Positions 23,417 through 35,105 of a DNA stretch of 64,000 nucleotides are shown here, piece after piece. The stretch lies in contig CALNHX010003581.1 in the NCBI GenBank assembly GCA_940337035.1, forward strand, positions 1 through 64,000, read 5' to 3'. This DNA comes from Agriotes lineatus (Eukaryota > Arthropoda > Insecta > Coleoptera > Elateridae). Below the pieces are notes generated by a model that ran no database searches, was not told where the DNA came from, and saw only the letters and a list, made by a program, of their open reading frames with translations. Both the position numbers and the translations under genes were made by a program. Position 1 is the first letter of the stretch. Each line of letters starts with the position of its first letter.

Positions 23417-24685
23417 GTAAGTCGAGAATTTCTACTCTTTATTATCTTCTCTTGCGGATTACGTATTAATGCTCTTTAACCGCATACTACGTTCTGGTCA
23501 GCTCTATTTGCATTATTTGTTGCAATCCATATTATTATTAAATCTATTTACTTATTTGTTGCCTGGTTTAGTAATGCAAGTTTTACAGTCGCCATTAAGG
23601 AAGACACGTATAATTTTAGCCACAATTATATAATAATAGCCACTATAGGCGACGAAACTTGATTGCCTTTATATTTTCCATATATAATTACCAATTAGAT
23701 TTTAGTTGCCAGTACAAATACGTTTGTACTCTTGAAATTTAGAAAAAAAGAAATGTTTATTAACGCGTTACCCTACTGAGACTCAAAATAGCCTTCATAA
23801 GCCCGTATAAAGCCATGCCTTTCATCATAGTGTTTCGATACTTTTTTATTTGATCCACAATTTGTTATCCGATCCATTAGTTCAATGCTCATACTGATAT
23901 TTAATTTAAGAGCATCTATTAAACATTTCATAATCATACGCTCCACAGAAAGCAATATAAAGGTGATAGATTCCGTGATCTAGCTAGCCAAGCAGCTCAT
24001 TAAACCGTTGAGAAGTAGATCTCTATAGCAAATTTTCAACTTAAATTTAGTTGGCGTTGTAATTCCAACAATTTGAAGTTTATTGAAACTTTAAGAAATT
24101 TTTATTCAAATTTTCTACATCTTTTAAATTTTTATTTGAAATCGGCAGTTGAAGAACGTCGAAATCGTCATTAAAATGCTAGAAATCGGCAGTAAAGTAA
24201 TCCATTGTTTTACGGCTTTTTGTAGGTGGCAGGGCGATAGGTAAACGTCAAGATAACCTACAAAGTTGGTTAAAATGTTGCAATTTCAGAATTTTTCGAT
24301 TTTAAAAAAACATTATGTACCCTCTACACGGAAGTTCCTTTTCATCCCACATGTGGTTTAATTGCCTTGGTCCTACATGCCTCGGCAACTAAGCCACATT
24401 CGTGATAAAAGGCTAAACTTCAGTACCTTGGTATACAAATTACTATTTCTGGAATTCATCAACTCTTCTTTCCGCTTATTTTTCCGATTTGTTATAGGCT
24501 ATAAAATATCACGATCAACATTTTTTAACTGTAGATTTATCTGCAAAATTTTATCGGTGGCCACTAAGGCTAGACACTGATTTCAACATGATATTAAACG
24601 ATGTTCTCAAGTGGAGCATGGCTAATATAGTGTTAGGTAATAATGCTTCGCATTGCCATTTAATTATCTTAACGTGTATTAATAG
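23417..24685. other. gene-free stretch after the eyeless exon
   Basis: AT-rich, no eyeless exon, repeat or RNA gene seen. A short minus-strand frame at 23,773-23,955 contains ELMDRITNCGSNKKVSKHYD and looks protein-like, but I cannot assign it to a family; it may be a fragment of an unknown mobile element. Confidence 0.35.
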
Positions 24686-24689
24686 TATA

Positions 24690-24816
24690 TTATGATACTA
24701 GTGTATAAGTGCGCCTTTAAAGCACGTGCGACGAGTTTAAGAGCACGACGCAAAGTGGAGTGCTTTTAACGTCGCTAGTGCTTTAACGGCACTTATACAC
24801 GTGTATCATACGCTAT
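24690..24816. repeat. palindromic foldback repeat, about 127 bp, CpG-rich core
   Basis: Arms around GATACTAGTGTATAAGTG and its complement near 24,790-24,816 pair across a core containing ACGTGCGACGAG and AGCACGACGC. Non-coding hairpin MITE type. Confidence 0.65.
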
Positions 24817-25878
24817 TTTGTCTACGATCGTAACAGAAATATAAAAACTTAGTTCGGTGACACTTTTGCCGTCACATTGTGTTAGATATTCTAGGTTATG
24901 TTGACATTCAAATTTACGGTAAAGCGTTTTAATATAATATTAAAACACGCCACCAATGGCAACGTGCTAAAAAGACCGATTTCAGGCGCTAATATTAAGA
25001 GTGCTACAAACGTCACTTTTGACACGAGAAACGGTGCAAGGCAAGAAGTTGTCATTTTGACACGATCGTAGAAAATAGTAATTTGTACAACTAGTTTTGA
25101 AAGTCATACTTTTTTCATAAATTTGCAGTTTGATAACGAGGGCGAAGAAAATGAATGAAAAAAGGACTTTCAAAACGTGTTGTACGCGTAGTATTTTTGC
25201 ATAGTGATGTCTTGGTCGAAATTTAGTACAAAAGTACTTCGGAATTGACAACTGTCAACTTGACATTTCAATAAAATAGTTAAAAAAAGTGTAACTTTTT
25301 TGACGAACTTTTGAAACTTTTAATACGATTTTTCGTTAAAAAAAAAGACGTCTTTCAGGATCACTATGCAAAAAAAATATTTTTAACATCAATGGTAAGC
25401 AATTATCAACAATTATTCAAAAATAATTAGGAACAATAATTGTAAATAATAACAAAACATTAAGTTAGGTTTCTATCGATATTTACATAATGGAATATTA
25501 TTTCACATATTACATATTAGAAACTTACTGCTTACACAATAAGGTACAGTTACTATAGTACTAGAGTATAAAATGATGTAGTGCGTGGTAATATATCATA
25601 TTATTTAGGACTGTTTTCACATGTTGCATGACATGTCTTATATATACGAATGACAACGATGTTTCCTGAGTGGCCGTGTCATTCGTTTATGTATGACGTG
25701 CAGCGTACACTACGCGGTTTCGCCATTCATATATGAACGACGATCCTGTGTATTTTAATAGGAGGATTGAAAGTGTGGCCCCACTGAACATATTCGAATA
25801 TTTGGTTTGACCAAAAAGTGAAAATGAAAAGTTTTAGGGAGAGAAAACAGGAAACACTACAGCCTTAACTAAAAACAC

Positions 25879-26141
25879 TTTTTTATTATACCTGCATCAG
25901 AATCGCCGTTTAAAGCACGCCTGAGCTTGCGAAAACAAGCGATTAAAGCTCGCCGAGCTTTAAAGGTTGTCAAGGAAACGACTGAATGCAACAACGAACG
26001 TGGACCCGACAAAAACGTAAATAATTTTCGTAACTATAGTAGCAATATTATTACCTATGCTCTATCGATTTATCACGACAAAAATTATTTGTAAGTTTTT
26101 AGTGCGTAATTTATTTCTAGTGTTGCAGGTATAATAAAAAA
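25879..26141. mobile_element. MITE with 18-bp inverted ends TTTTTTATTATACCTGCA
   Basis: The 18-base left end is matched by TGCAGGTATAATAAAAAA at 26,124-26,141. The 263-bp body is non-coding and contains a nested small hairpin with TTTAAAGC/GCTTTAAA arms near 25,910-25,965. Confidence 0.75.
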
Positions 26142-26146
26142 TAGCG

Positions 26147-26246
26147 TAAAGTATTCGTGGATAACTGGTCTTTAAAACACTTGCTCTATTTCGAGCACTC
26201 CGGATACGCGCGTATTTTAAAGACCTTGTTATCCACTCATACTTTA
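26147..26246. repeat. palindromic foldback repeat, 100 bp
   Basis: TAAAGTATTCGTGGATAAC pairs with GTTATCCACTCATACTTTA, and GGTCTTTAAAA with TTTTAAAGACC inside it. It starts five bases after the neighbouring MITE. Confidence 0.7.
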
Positions 26247-27955
26247 ATATAATATTTTATTAGAACTTAAATCTTACAAAAACCAAATAACAAAATTTAT
26301 TAATGAAGTAAGTTCTAACACTCCAAACATATTTGTGGTTAATCAGGGCGTCTATAGCAATACGTGTACACCATGTTTGCTCGTTTTCTAGCAGCCTCAC
26401 AACCTCTTTCTTTCGTGATTTTTGTATAATAGGCAGAGCATTTTCTTCACGGTTTTTGACGATTACCATAACATCCTCAAAAAGATGACGGGGTCCCACA
26501 GGGACAAATGATCAAGATTTACATGGAGAACTGCCTCATTTATAAAAAACTATGATGGCGCTGGAAAAAATCAACAACAAATTCTAAGTTCTGCTACAAT
26601 CTTAACGACAAAAGTAATAAAATACAGACAAAAATATATATGGTCCTAGGGGTTGGTATGTTGAAATCACGTAGGCACTTAATGTTGACTAGGCCAGTCG
26701 TCACCAAATCAATTTAAATTCTAGCTTATACCAATGGGGCCAAAATTATATATCAGGAATGAGATAACATGAACAAGAATAGTACATTATACATCGAGGT
26801 AGCGAAGCAGAGTATTATAACTTGAGCGCATATTAGAAACGAATATAAACTTGAATCATAAGATGAGGATCATCCTAAAAATATTTTAATTCGTTATATT
26901 TCTATATTACAGGAAAGTTTCCTTTAGTTACAGAAGTTTATATTTATTGGAAAATTCTTGTCGTGAAGAAAATTAATAAAAATATGTTGTATAAATTAAA
27001 ACATAACATTGTCCCATTCGTAATCTTCCTGAATCCTGAAGAGCTAACAACTTAAAATAAGAATTAACGAGAGATAAAATCAAATTAACAGAAATATTTC
27101 CACAGGCAATGCATTTATTCGGGCTTTGATTTACCTTCGTGACGAAATTACCCTGAAATTTTTATAAGAATGGAGATCATAGCAATGCTAGATGCTAGAC
27201 ATATAAGCCATATTTCTCAGAATTTCCAAAGGTTCTTTTAACGTTAAACGACCACATGATACTAGTGGCGACTAGAACAAGCTTTAGGAAAACTAAACAA
27301 TATCCATAATAGGTAATAATTTTAATTTTGTGGATATCGCTTGACCCATAACCATAAACAATTTGTGACAGAAGCTTAAAATCTCCCTCCTATTGGAATT
27401 TCTGATCACGTGGCATAATAGCTCAAATTCGGATACATGTTGAGAACACAGAAGTGAGAATTATAAACTGTACCAAATAGCCAACTACGAAGCTGCATCT
27501 CTGCGTCTCTTCAATTCAAACAAGACATGGGAGAAGTTTGTGAATATTTAAACTCAAATCTTTGGAAGAAAACTCTAGTACTAAAATTATCGTAAGAATA
27601 CCTTCAAGCCCTGGATAGGTGTGGATCTTATCTCCTTAATTCGCCACAAACGACACCTTTAGAAGGGGTGGAATATTTCAAAAAGTAGACCGGACTTCCA
27701 GTTTATGCCCTAAAGTAAGCGTACTTCTTCGTTATCCATATGGAACTTTTGTGTTCCACCAACTTAGACACAGCTGATATGTTAGCCAGCATCTTCTCAT
27801 CTGTTATTACGGACAGTAAAATATAAAATATTACAGCTACAAAACACGCTTCACGGATATGGGATGGATTAAGCCCTTGCTTTTTAAAATAGAATGTCGG
27901 GATGTTGTATCGCACTTTTGCTGCTGTTATGAGTCTTTTGAAACATTTACCTTGC
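26247..27955. other. gene-free AT-rich stretch
   Basis: Short frames only (for example minus strand 26,260-26,499) without recognisable motifs; no repeat structure seen. Confidence 0.4.
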
Positions 27956-27959
27956 CTGA

Positions 27960-28570
27960 CGCTTGGTAGGTTACCTCCGCCCCTACAGAAAGGGCGATAA
28001 AATAGACCCAAAATATTATAGACCAATGAGGCTCTTAATTGTGCCATCAAAACTTATGGAGGGTATCGTGGTAATCACGGTATTGTTAAAGGAAGGCCCA
28101 CCACTATCAACTTTTTATGTTGCAGAAATGAGTAGTCTAGTGCTCTCGATGCTAAGTCACCACTAGATGTAATACACCTCGACTTTTCAAAAGCATTTGA
28201 CAGGGTTCCTTTCAGTAGATTACACCAAAAACGTGAGTATTTTGGCATTCGTGGAAAACGTCTTTTGTGGATTAAGGACTATTTAACGTACAGGATTTTC
28301 CGAGTTAAGGCTAGTTGCTCTTACTTCTCGGACTAATCTGTAACAAGCGGAGTTCCACATTGTGTCATTTCGGTTGTATAAAACTGAAGTCCGGCCTTTA
28401 GTAGAGTAGGTGGGTGTTGTGTCATGCTCAGTGCTGGTACGCGACCAAAAACCTTGTAGAAACGTCAAACAACGATAACTCAAATGAGTTTCTTTGGTAT
28501 TCGTCTACCAAATTTGGAAAAGTTACAGTTGGCTAACATACCAACTTTTCTAGACCGTATACTTCATTCT
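27960..28570 (+). pseudogene. degraded LINE reverse transcriptase with internal deletion
   Basis: In pieces it reads KIDPKYYRPMRLLIVPSKLM (the NYRPI-LL---K--E motif), then VIHLDFSKAFDRVPFSRL (the D-SKAFD active-site motif), GKRLLWIKDYLTYR and SGVPH, then jumps to LYKTEVRPLVE near 28,375. The last is the C-terminal LYK-LVRP-LEY motif, so the YADD region is deleted. Several stops. Jockey/CR1-like by motif style; clade uncertain. Confidence 0.7.
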
Positions 28571-28733
28571 AACTTCTTGAATTCTAAAATACAATTATGA
28601 TTAGCAACATTTTCCAACTTAATCTGGATTTGCGTGGCCACGAACTCAAACTAAAAAAAAACAGGAATGGATATTTTATGCGACATCTCTTAACGTCTTT
28701 AAGAACAGCATTAATAAATATTTGTTGATATAG

Positions 28734-30440
28734 GAGGAGAGAGATAAATACAAAAGAATAAAACAAGAAGCTACGAAGCTGTACACAAAGAAAAAATCAG
28801 CCTGGATCGACGAGCAGATGCAGACGCTGGAAGAAAATAATAAGGACAACAGCAAACTCTTTCAACATATTAAAGAACAGCTTAGTAAAAAAAGAACCAC
28901 ACCCAAAATTGAGAAAAGCGATTGGAAGAAACACTTCTCAAAGTTATACAACAGTACTATGGAAATAAAAGAATATGAAGAGATAAGGGACGATAGAGAC
29001 ACTGAGGAAGAAGTACCGACATACGAAGAGTTTATGGAAGTAGTAAAACAACTAAAATTAAATAAAGCAGCAGGGCCAGACGAAATCAATTATGAACTAA
29101 TTAAAAGTGGCGGAGAAGTGTTACAAAAAAGGATATATAAATTAATAACAGATATATGGAGAGAAGAGAGGCTACCGACAGATTGGAGAAACGGTTTAAT
29201 AATAACAATTTTCAAAAAAGGAGACCCCACAAAATGCCATAACTACAGGCCCATTATGCTGCTAAACACAACATACAAAATACTAACAACAATAGTAAGA
29301 AACAGACTGACTAAATACACAGAGAAGGGACTAGGACAATATCAACAAGGATACAGAAAAGGGAAATCAACGATCGATGCAATTCATATGCTGACACAAA
29401 TTATAGAGAAAGGATATGAATACGACATTGAACTGCACATGGTCTTTATAGATTTCAAACATGCATTCGATAGTGTAGACCGACACCAACTTATAACAGA
29501 AATGAAAAATATGGGCATACCGGCAAAATTAATGAGGTTAACTAAAATCACAATGGAAAAATCAATGGCAAAAGTAACGACAAAAAACGGGGACACAGAA
29601 TATATCAACATAAATGTAGGAGTAAGACAGGGAGATAGTCTGTCTACAACCCTATTTAATATTGCCTTAGATGCGGCGATAAAGGAATCGGAACTAGACA
29701 AGTCAATCACCCGAAGCTTAGCCCAAGTTATTGGATATGCAGACGATCTTGTATTGATAGCAAGAGACAAGCGAACCCTGGAACAAACATTTCAAAAACT
29801 AGCAAGAGAAGCCGAAAAAAGAGGTCTGAACATTAACACAGAAAAAACAAAATACTTCATATGTTCAAGAAACCAGCACAACACTACAGAACTGAAGATA
29901 AACGACTACAAGCTACAGAGAGTGGAATATTTCAAATACTTAGGAGTGACGGTAAGCGATAAAAATAACAGAAGCTCAGAGATAAATGAAAGAGTGAAAG
30001 CAGGAAACAGAGCATACTGGAAGTACTATAAACTACTAAAGAACAAGCACATCAGAAGAAGTACCAAGATAAAAATCTACAAAGCAGCAATTAGGCCAGT
30101 TATAACATACGGAGCAGAAACCATGTGCATTACTGAAAGAGACTGTGAAAAGCTACGAGTATTGGAAAGAAAAATATTAAGAAAAATATTCGGACCTAAG
30201 AAAATACAAGGAGAATACGCACCACTTATGAATTATGAAATTAGAGATCTCATGGAAGGAGAAGATATTGTAAAAGTAATAAAAGCACAAAGATTAAAAT
30301 GGTTCGGGCATATTCAGAGAAGAGACGCCGATTCCACTATAAGGAAAATATCAGACTGGAAGCCCACGGAAACCAGACCGAGAGGAAGACCTAAGTCAAG
30401 ATGGCAAGATCAAGTGACCGAGGACATTAAAGCTAATTGA
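28734..30440 (+). CDS. LINE (non-LTR retrotransposon) reverse transcriptase, 5'-truncated but open
   Basis: Open frame from 28,734 (after a TAG at 28,731) to 30,440; the first ATG at 28,818 gives 540 residues and is probably internal. RT motifs from that ATG: LKLNKAAGPDEINYELIKSG (about 75-95), NYRPIMLLNTTYKI (about 141), FIDFKHAFDSVDR (about 205), GVRQGDSLSTTLFN (about 270) and the catalytic YADD at about 307-310. The tail has the usual RKILRKIFGPKK, RLKWFGHIQRRD and GRPKSRWQDQV block. The endonuclease and ORF1 are missing, as in 5'-truncated insertions from incomplete reverse transcription. No stop in the RT, so a fairly recent insertion. Confidence 0.9.
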   Translation, partial: EERDKYKRIKQEATKLYTKKKSAWIDEQMQTLEENNKDNSKLFQHIKEQLSKKRTTPKIEKSDWKKHFSKLYNSTMEIKEYEEIRDDRDTEEEVPTYEEFMEVVKQLKLNKAAGPDEINYELIKSGGEVLQKRIYKLITDIWREERLPTDWRNGLIITIFKKGDPTKCHNYRPIMLLNTTYKILTTIVRNRLTKYTEKGLGQYQQGYRKGKSTIDAIHMLTQIIEKGYEYDIELHMVFIDFKHAFDSVDRHQLITEMKNMGIPAKLMRLTKITMEKSMAKVTTKNGDTEYININVGVRQGDSLSTTLFNIALDAAIKESELDKSITRSLAQVIGYADDLVLIARDKRTLEQTFQKLAREAEKRGLNINTEKTKYFICSRNQHNTTELKINDYKLQRVEYFKYLGVTVSDKNNRSSEINERVKAGNRAYWKYYKLLKNKHIRRSTKIKIYKAAIRPVITYGAETMCITERDCEKLRVLERKILRKIFGPKKIQGEYAPLMNYEIRDLMEGEDIVKVIKAQRLKWFGHIQRRDADSTIRKISDWKPTETRPRGRPKSRWQDQVTEDIKAN

Positions 30441-30655
30441 TAACTGGAGAGGGCTGATCGCGGATAGAAATGAGTGGAATAAGAAAACAAATCAAGCCAA
30501 GACGCACAACAATCTGTAAAGAGGAACACATAGAAAAAGGAACATGCGGGCTGATCCTCCGCGAGAATAAAGGATCAGAAGAGCTCATACAAAGAGCGGC
30601 CTATACTCTGAGTCGGAGTGTTGGGCCTATATATATATATATATAGGTCTACATA
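30441..30655 (+). repeat. 3' untranslated region and TA-repeat tail of the LINE
   Basis: About 190 bases of A-rich non-coding DNA end in a (TA)n tract at 30,630-30,646, a typical LINE 3' end. Target duplication not established. Confidence 0.55.
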
Positions 30656-31045
30656 TATTTTTCTCTTTTTACTTGTGCTGACTAGACTAATTTGTATTTT
30701 TAGGTTATTAAAGGCTTACGTCTTTATCTATAAGTAATAATATAGTGATTATACCACTCCCTCTAACATCAACCAATGAAAAACAGCAAAACGCATAGTT
30801 ACGCATGTACTAACGTTTGATAATGTACGGTTACGGCCAAATAAAAACGACCACCATTTTGACATTCTATTTCATTTTCATAAATTTTGGTAAATCAGGC
30901 TTTTACTTGACAGTACCTTGACAATTTGAATTCTTAATAGGTATGTAATTTTTAATTTTTTAGGCAATCACGCATGATTGCCAAACAATATATCTCGTGT
31001 AAACAGAAATGATTATTTGATCATCAAAAACCCACTAGTTACATT

Positions 31046-31637
31046 ATACAGGGTGTTCTACGAGCTCTATGAACAACTTTGGTAGATGATAGCTGGGTTA
31101 ATTTCAAACATTTTTTCTTAAATGAACGTGTGTCCGATTCGTTTTTGTTTAGAAGTTACGTGGTGTTCAATGTTTAAACCTTTATTAACAATTTACAATA
31201 AAAATTTATAATAAATAAAAATAACAAATGTTAAGACTATAGTAATTGTTCGAAATTGTAACCCTAAATACTGTGTGGGTAGGTTGATGTCTATTTGGAT
31301 ACCTTCGTCGATATTCTCGAGCTGCTTGTCTGGCGTTCCCATTGGAATACCCATATGCAAACACAATAACTGCATACTCCTCAGTTGTGAATAAATGCAT
31401 TTTTTATTTAACAGTTTCACACTAAGTGTCAAATCAATAATCAAAATGATACAAATAATAATTATTGTTATATCAACCGTAATTTTTATTTATCAGCCTA
31501 CTTTTAATTAAAATATAAATATATTTTTTAAAATGCTTGTAACTTCTAAACAAAAACGCTTCGGACCAACGTTCATTTAAGAACAAATGTTTGGAATTAA
31601 CCCAGCTACCATCTGCCAAAGTTTATCATAGAGCTCT
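31046..31637. mobile_element. MITE with ~110-bp inverted ends, CAGGGTGTTC type
   Basis: The left end CAGGGTGTTCTACGAGCTCT and the right end pair over about 110 bases, including AACCCAGCTA and the TTTTTGTTTAGAAGTTAC block. Between them sits a minus-strand remnant of a transposase N-terminus. Probably derived by deletion from an autonomous element of the same ends. Confidence 0.85.
31206..31400 (-). pseudogene. DUF4817-type helix-turn-helix, transposase N-terminal fragment
   Basis: 64-codon minus-strand frame starting MHLFTTEEYAVIVFAYGYSN and continuing GNARQAAREYRRRYPNRHQP then THTVFR. This is the DUF4817 helix-turn-helix found at the N-terminus of many insect DNA-transposon proteins. The frame ends after this domain, so no catalytic part is left; it may act only as a DNA-binding peptide if expressed at all. 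Confidence 0.75.
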
Positions 31638-32099
31638 GATTGGACGTTATTTATCATTTCTTTATAATGCTCATAGTGTTTATAAATTCTTTACTCAATG
31701 CTAGACTATTGATTTTGTACTATAAAATAGATAAAACCAACATAATAAAACAATTTACCAAAATTTTGTACAAATTTTCATACTGGTTTAGAATTCTTCA
31801 CTCGCTCTTCCCTATTAAGCGATGGGGGTTTGAAGTGTAAAGTTTCGCCACTGACGTGATTTTAACCAGGTTTCATTTCATTGCTTTGCAGTTCGTGTTC
31901 TTTCAGTGTTGACAATGTTGCTAAATGCAAACCCGCCAAAATGCGAATATTGGGTTATGTTTCGTCCCTAATCAGTTTAGGATGAGCTGCCACTCAACCC
32001 TAGTTTCGCTACGGAAGTGATAGCATCCCCTGTACTCCAAGTTTGGTACGTCGTCGAAGTAATTTGGTATCAATCATTTATTTGAAGAGTGTTTAATGG

Positions 32100-32400
32100 C
32101 AGCATAAGCTCGCGATAACAACATCAACTCGGCTCCCTTTTAATCAGTTTGTAATCATCGGTTTAACCTGCGTGACGAGCCTCTTATAGAACTTCGCCCT
32201 GCAGCCATCCGCATATTAGTCGACCCCATCCTCCTCGTAATAAAGGAGCAGCTCTTTAAACGGGGACTAAAAGAACCGGCCAGGCCCGAACTGGGCGTTT
32301 TGGATATCGCTATTTTCACTTTCCGCTCTTCTTTTTCAGTGAAACTGAAAGTGTGTACTGAGCGACTAAAAATTGCAGAGATCAAAATGTAATTATTTAA
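32100..32400 (+). other. unrecognised GC-richer open segment
   Basis: A + strand frame reads LRPAAIRILVDPILLVIKEQ and continues LFKRGLKEPARPE. It looks protein-like and stands out in base composition from its AT-rich neighbours, but I cannot place it in a family. Could be a transposon fragment. Confidence 0.3.
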
Positions 32401-32469
32401 CATATCTAGTAACATCTATCAGGGAGAATATCAAGATCAGAAGAGTGATAAGGTACTAGTTTTTGAGAA

Positions 32470-32845
32470 TATGGCTCGAAAACAACAACAAACATTAATC
32501 AAACTTAGAAATAGTGGACCTTTATTAGAATAAAAACATTCGCCGGAAGTCAAAATTGCAGTCTAAACTAAAAATCCGTATTGTATGGGGTTATGTTTCC
32601 TCAATTTTGTTGTATTTCATGGAGACATTCAAATGGAAGGAGAAGAACAGCAAAAGTTTAGAAGTATTTGAAGAGTACCGATGCCCATGCAGAGAAAAAT
32701 TTACCGTAAAAGATCAAGAGGCCGTCGAAGAACATCACGACTGAAGAATTTTTAATAATGGTTCAGACATACATCAATAGAACTGTTTAAAACTGCTGCA
32801 TCAAACGTTTGAATTGCTATGCTGATAACTAAACTATATTCAGTA
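32470..32845 (+). pseudogene. LINE reverse transcriptase C-terminal relic
   Basis: Reads QSKLKIRIVWGYVSSILLYF, METFKWKEKNSKSLEVFEEY and, after frameshifts, RGRRRTSRLKNF and HTSIELFKTAASNV. This matches the tail block of LINE RTs of the type K-R-VWS-LLYG-ETW and GRR--SRLKNLR-WF---S-ELFR-AA. Only the extreme C-terminus remains. Confidence 0.65.
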
Positions 32846-34420
32846 CGTGAGCTTGTACAAACATTAAATTTTAATAAAATCGTATCTTTTTACTGGGGTA
32901 AGATGTTCTGAATAAGATAAAACCTATTTTTTATTGCTTTATACGAAAGGTTTTTTTTTGTAGACAAGTAAATGCATTTTGCCTATTTGTACAAGAAGAT
33001 ATGAAGTGAATTGCTAAGTACAGGATATCTCATTTACGCAGAGATTGTGCGAAATAGGTAATTGTTATTATTAGAGCTAGAAGAAAATAGTAATAATAAT
33101 CGTATCTTCAATTTATACATTTTTCATATTATGAAATCAAGGTTTTGAAAGCAACAGCGAAAAATCAATTATCCAATCAATATTTGTTTTCGTTTACAAG
33201 TTACAGTCGAAAATGAAAAACAAAATTTTCAATTCGATATCATAACTCAGTTATTTTTTTTTTAATATTGAAAGGAAGTATTCAGTCTTATACAGTCTCA
33301 TTTTTCAACATTAAGCAGATTTTTCTAAGTGTAGATAAAAATCAGGTTTTGATGTTGGTTACAAATGAAGTTAGCAAGCTAACTTGGAACTAAAATGTCC
33401 ACTTATTTTCAAAAATTTCTAATTAAACTTACGAAAACAACAATGAATTGATTAATTAGTTTCTTTTGTTAGCTTCCATTGGCATTTTGAAGTTATGTCC
33501 TACAAAATCTTGTAACAACTTATGCCGTAAAAAGTGACGTTAGTGATATTTTTCAGGTTCGACTAGTACACGGTAAAAATATTAGAAGTCACAGCTTGTT
33601 TCAAGTCATGTGACCTTTTATACTTATCTAGTTGGAACTGACACTTTATTCGTATTTTGGGGTATAAAGTAAATGTTAGTCATGGTTGGCTTTAACACTT
33701 CCATCTAATTTTTTAACTTTTTAAATATATACTTACTGCAGAGTTAGCGCCATAAAAAAGATCGTAGTTTTCAAAGACGCTAACAAACAACAATCAACAG
33801 ATATTAAGGAACAACACTAAACAAAAATAATTTCAAATTAAACAATTATCCTTTATTTATTATTACATTTATTGGATATGCGTTTAACCCTCTCAAATGT
33901 ATCTTTTCATATGCTTCTTCTATTTTCATATGTAGTTTTATATTATGTAACCATTAAGAACATTTCCTATTGGTGTGACATTGTGTGATGGTGCACCGTC
34001 TTCCAAAAATCAAATATTGCTTTCTTCTAAAAGCAGCATAACGAATTTTTATAGTTGTTAATTGTACAAGTCTGAAAAATATAGATTGCACTAATTAATG
34101 TGCCTAATTTAACTCTCAATGTCTTTTATTTCAAACAATAAACTTGCAGAGCCTATTTCTTAGTTACGGCAATATCTGCTATTCAATCTTCGATTTTAAT
34201 TTTTTTGTGTAAATATCCTAACCAGTAGGTGGATTACAAATAATTAGATTAATTGACTATATATGCATTCTATTTTTATAGCTTACTAGATATGTCTTAA
34301 ATGAGGAAATTACAATTAAAGCATACTATGGATTAAGCATAATTAGTGTAGGTACTTTAAACAGTATCCAGTAGTGTACTATTTAAATATCTAATTAGAT
34401 GTTTATTTTTGATAGTTAAA
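32846..34420. other. AT-rich stretch with one transposase scrap
   Basis: Gene-free apart from a minus-strand scrap near 33,950-34,040 reading FLEDGAPSHNV, which resembles the F-QDGAP-H motif around the second catalytic Asp of mariner-type transposases. Nothing else seen. Confidence 0.4.
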
Positions 34421-34423
34421 AAT

Positions 34424-34940
34424 CTGGTGTGATACACTCACACAACTTCCTTTTACAGTGATCTTATAATTAGTCAAAAATTTCATTTTTAATTTTTAAA
34501 AATTTTTCAAAAATTTTCAAAAATTTCAAATTCTACAAAAACGGTACAAAATAGAGCGTTACTTGAAGAGACAAATTTTCTCTAGAATTTTAAGGTGAAT
34601 TCGAAAATGTAATAATATACCGGGTGTTTTATTTAAAATAGGAGTTAATAAAAAAAATAGAAAAAAAAACAAAAGAAACCCACTTTAGAAGTATTCAACT
34701 GGAAAATCACCTATCTCACATCAATACACATTAAAAATGCAATAAAAATGTAAAGTTTAAAAAAAATCGTTAGAGCCGTTTTTGAAAAAATCGAAAAAAA
34801 CTGAAAAATCACAAGAGTAAACACCTACTTCCGGTTATGCGATTTTCTTCAAAAGCTTGCTGTCTCATCTACATAGTACACAAAACTTATATATGAAGTT
34901 TCAATGCCATACCTCTTTTCGTTTTTGAGATATTCTGTTC

Positions 34941-34979
<39 letters not shown>

Positions 34980-35105
34980 CACAGACCAATGAAAAAAAAT
35001 ATGTTTTTTGGGATCAGGGGACTCTAAAACGTGAAGATCCGTTGAAAACTCAATTTCGAATTTTTGGGGTGAATCCAATACTTCCTTTATAGTAAAAGGA
35101 AGTAA
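34424..35105 (+). mobile_element. dispersed repeat copy 1 (ends ACTTCCTTTTAC / GTAAAAGGAAGT)
   Basis: Starts CTGGTGTGATACACTCACAC and ends GTAAAAGGAAGT, the reverse complement of ACTTCCTTTTAC near the start. Contains ATACCGGGTGTTTTATTT and CTTCCGGTTATGCGATTTTC, both also found in a copy at 43,075-43,660; the left part recurs inverted at 52,720-53,065. Non-coding; includes a CAGA microsatellite. Confidence 0.75.
34938..34985 (+). repeat. (CAGA)n microsatellite
   Basis: About eleven tandem CAGA units, inside the dispersed repeat. The related copy at 43,520 has only four, so the tract varies between copies. Confidence 0.9.
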
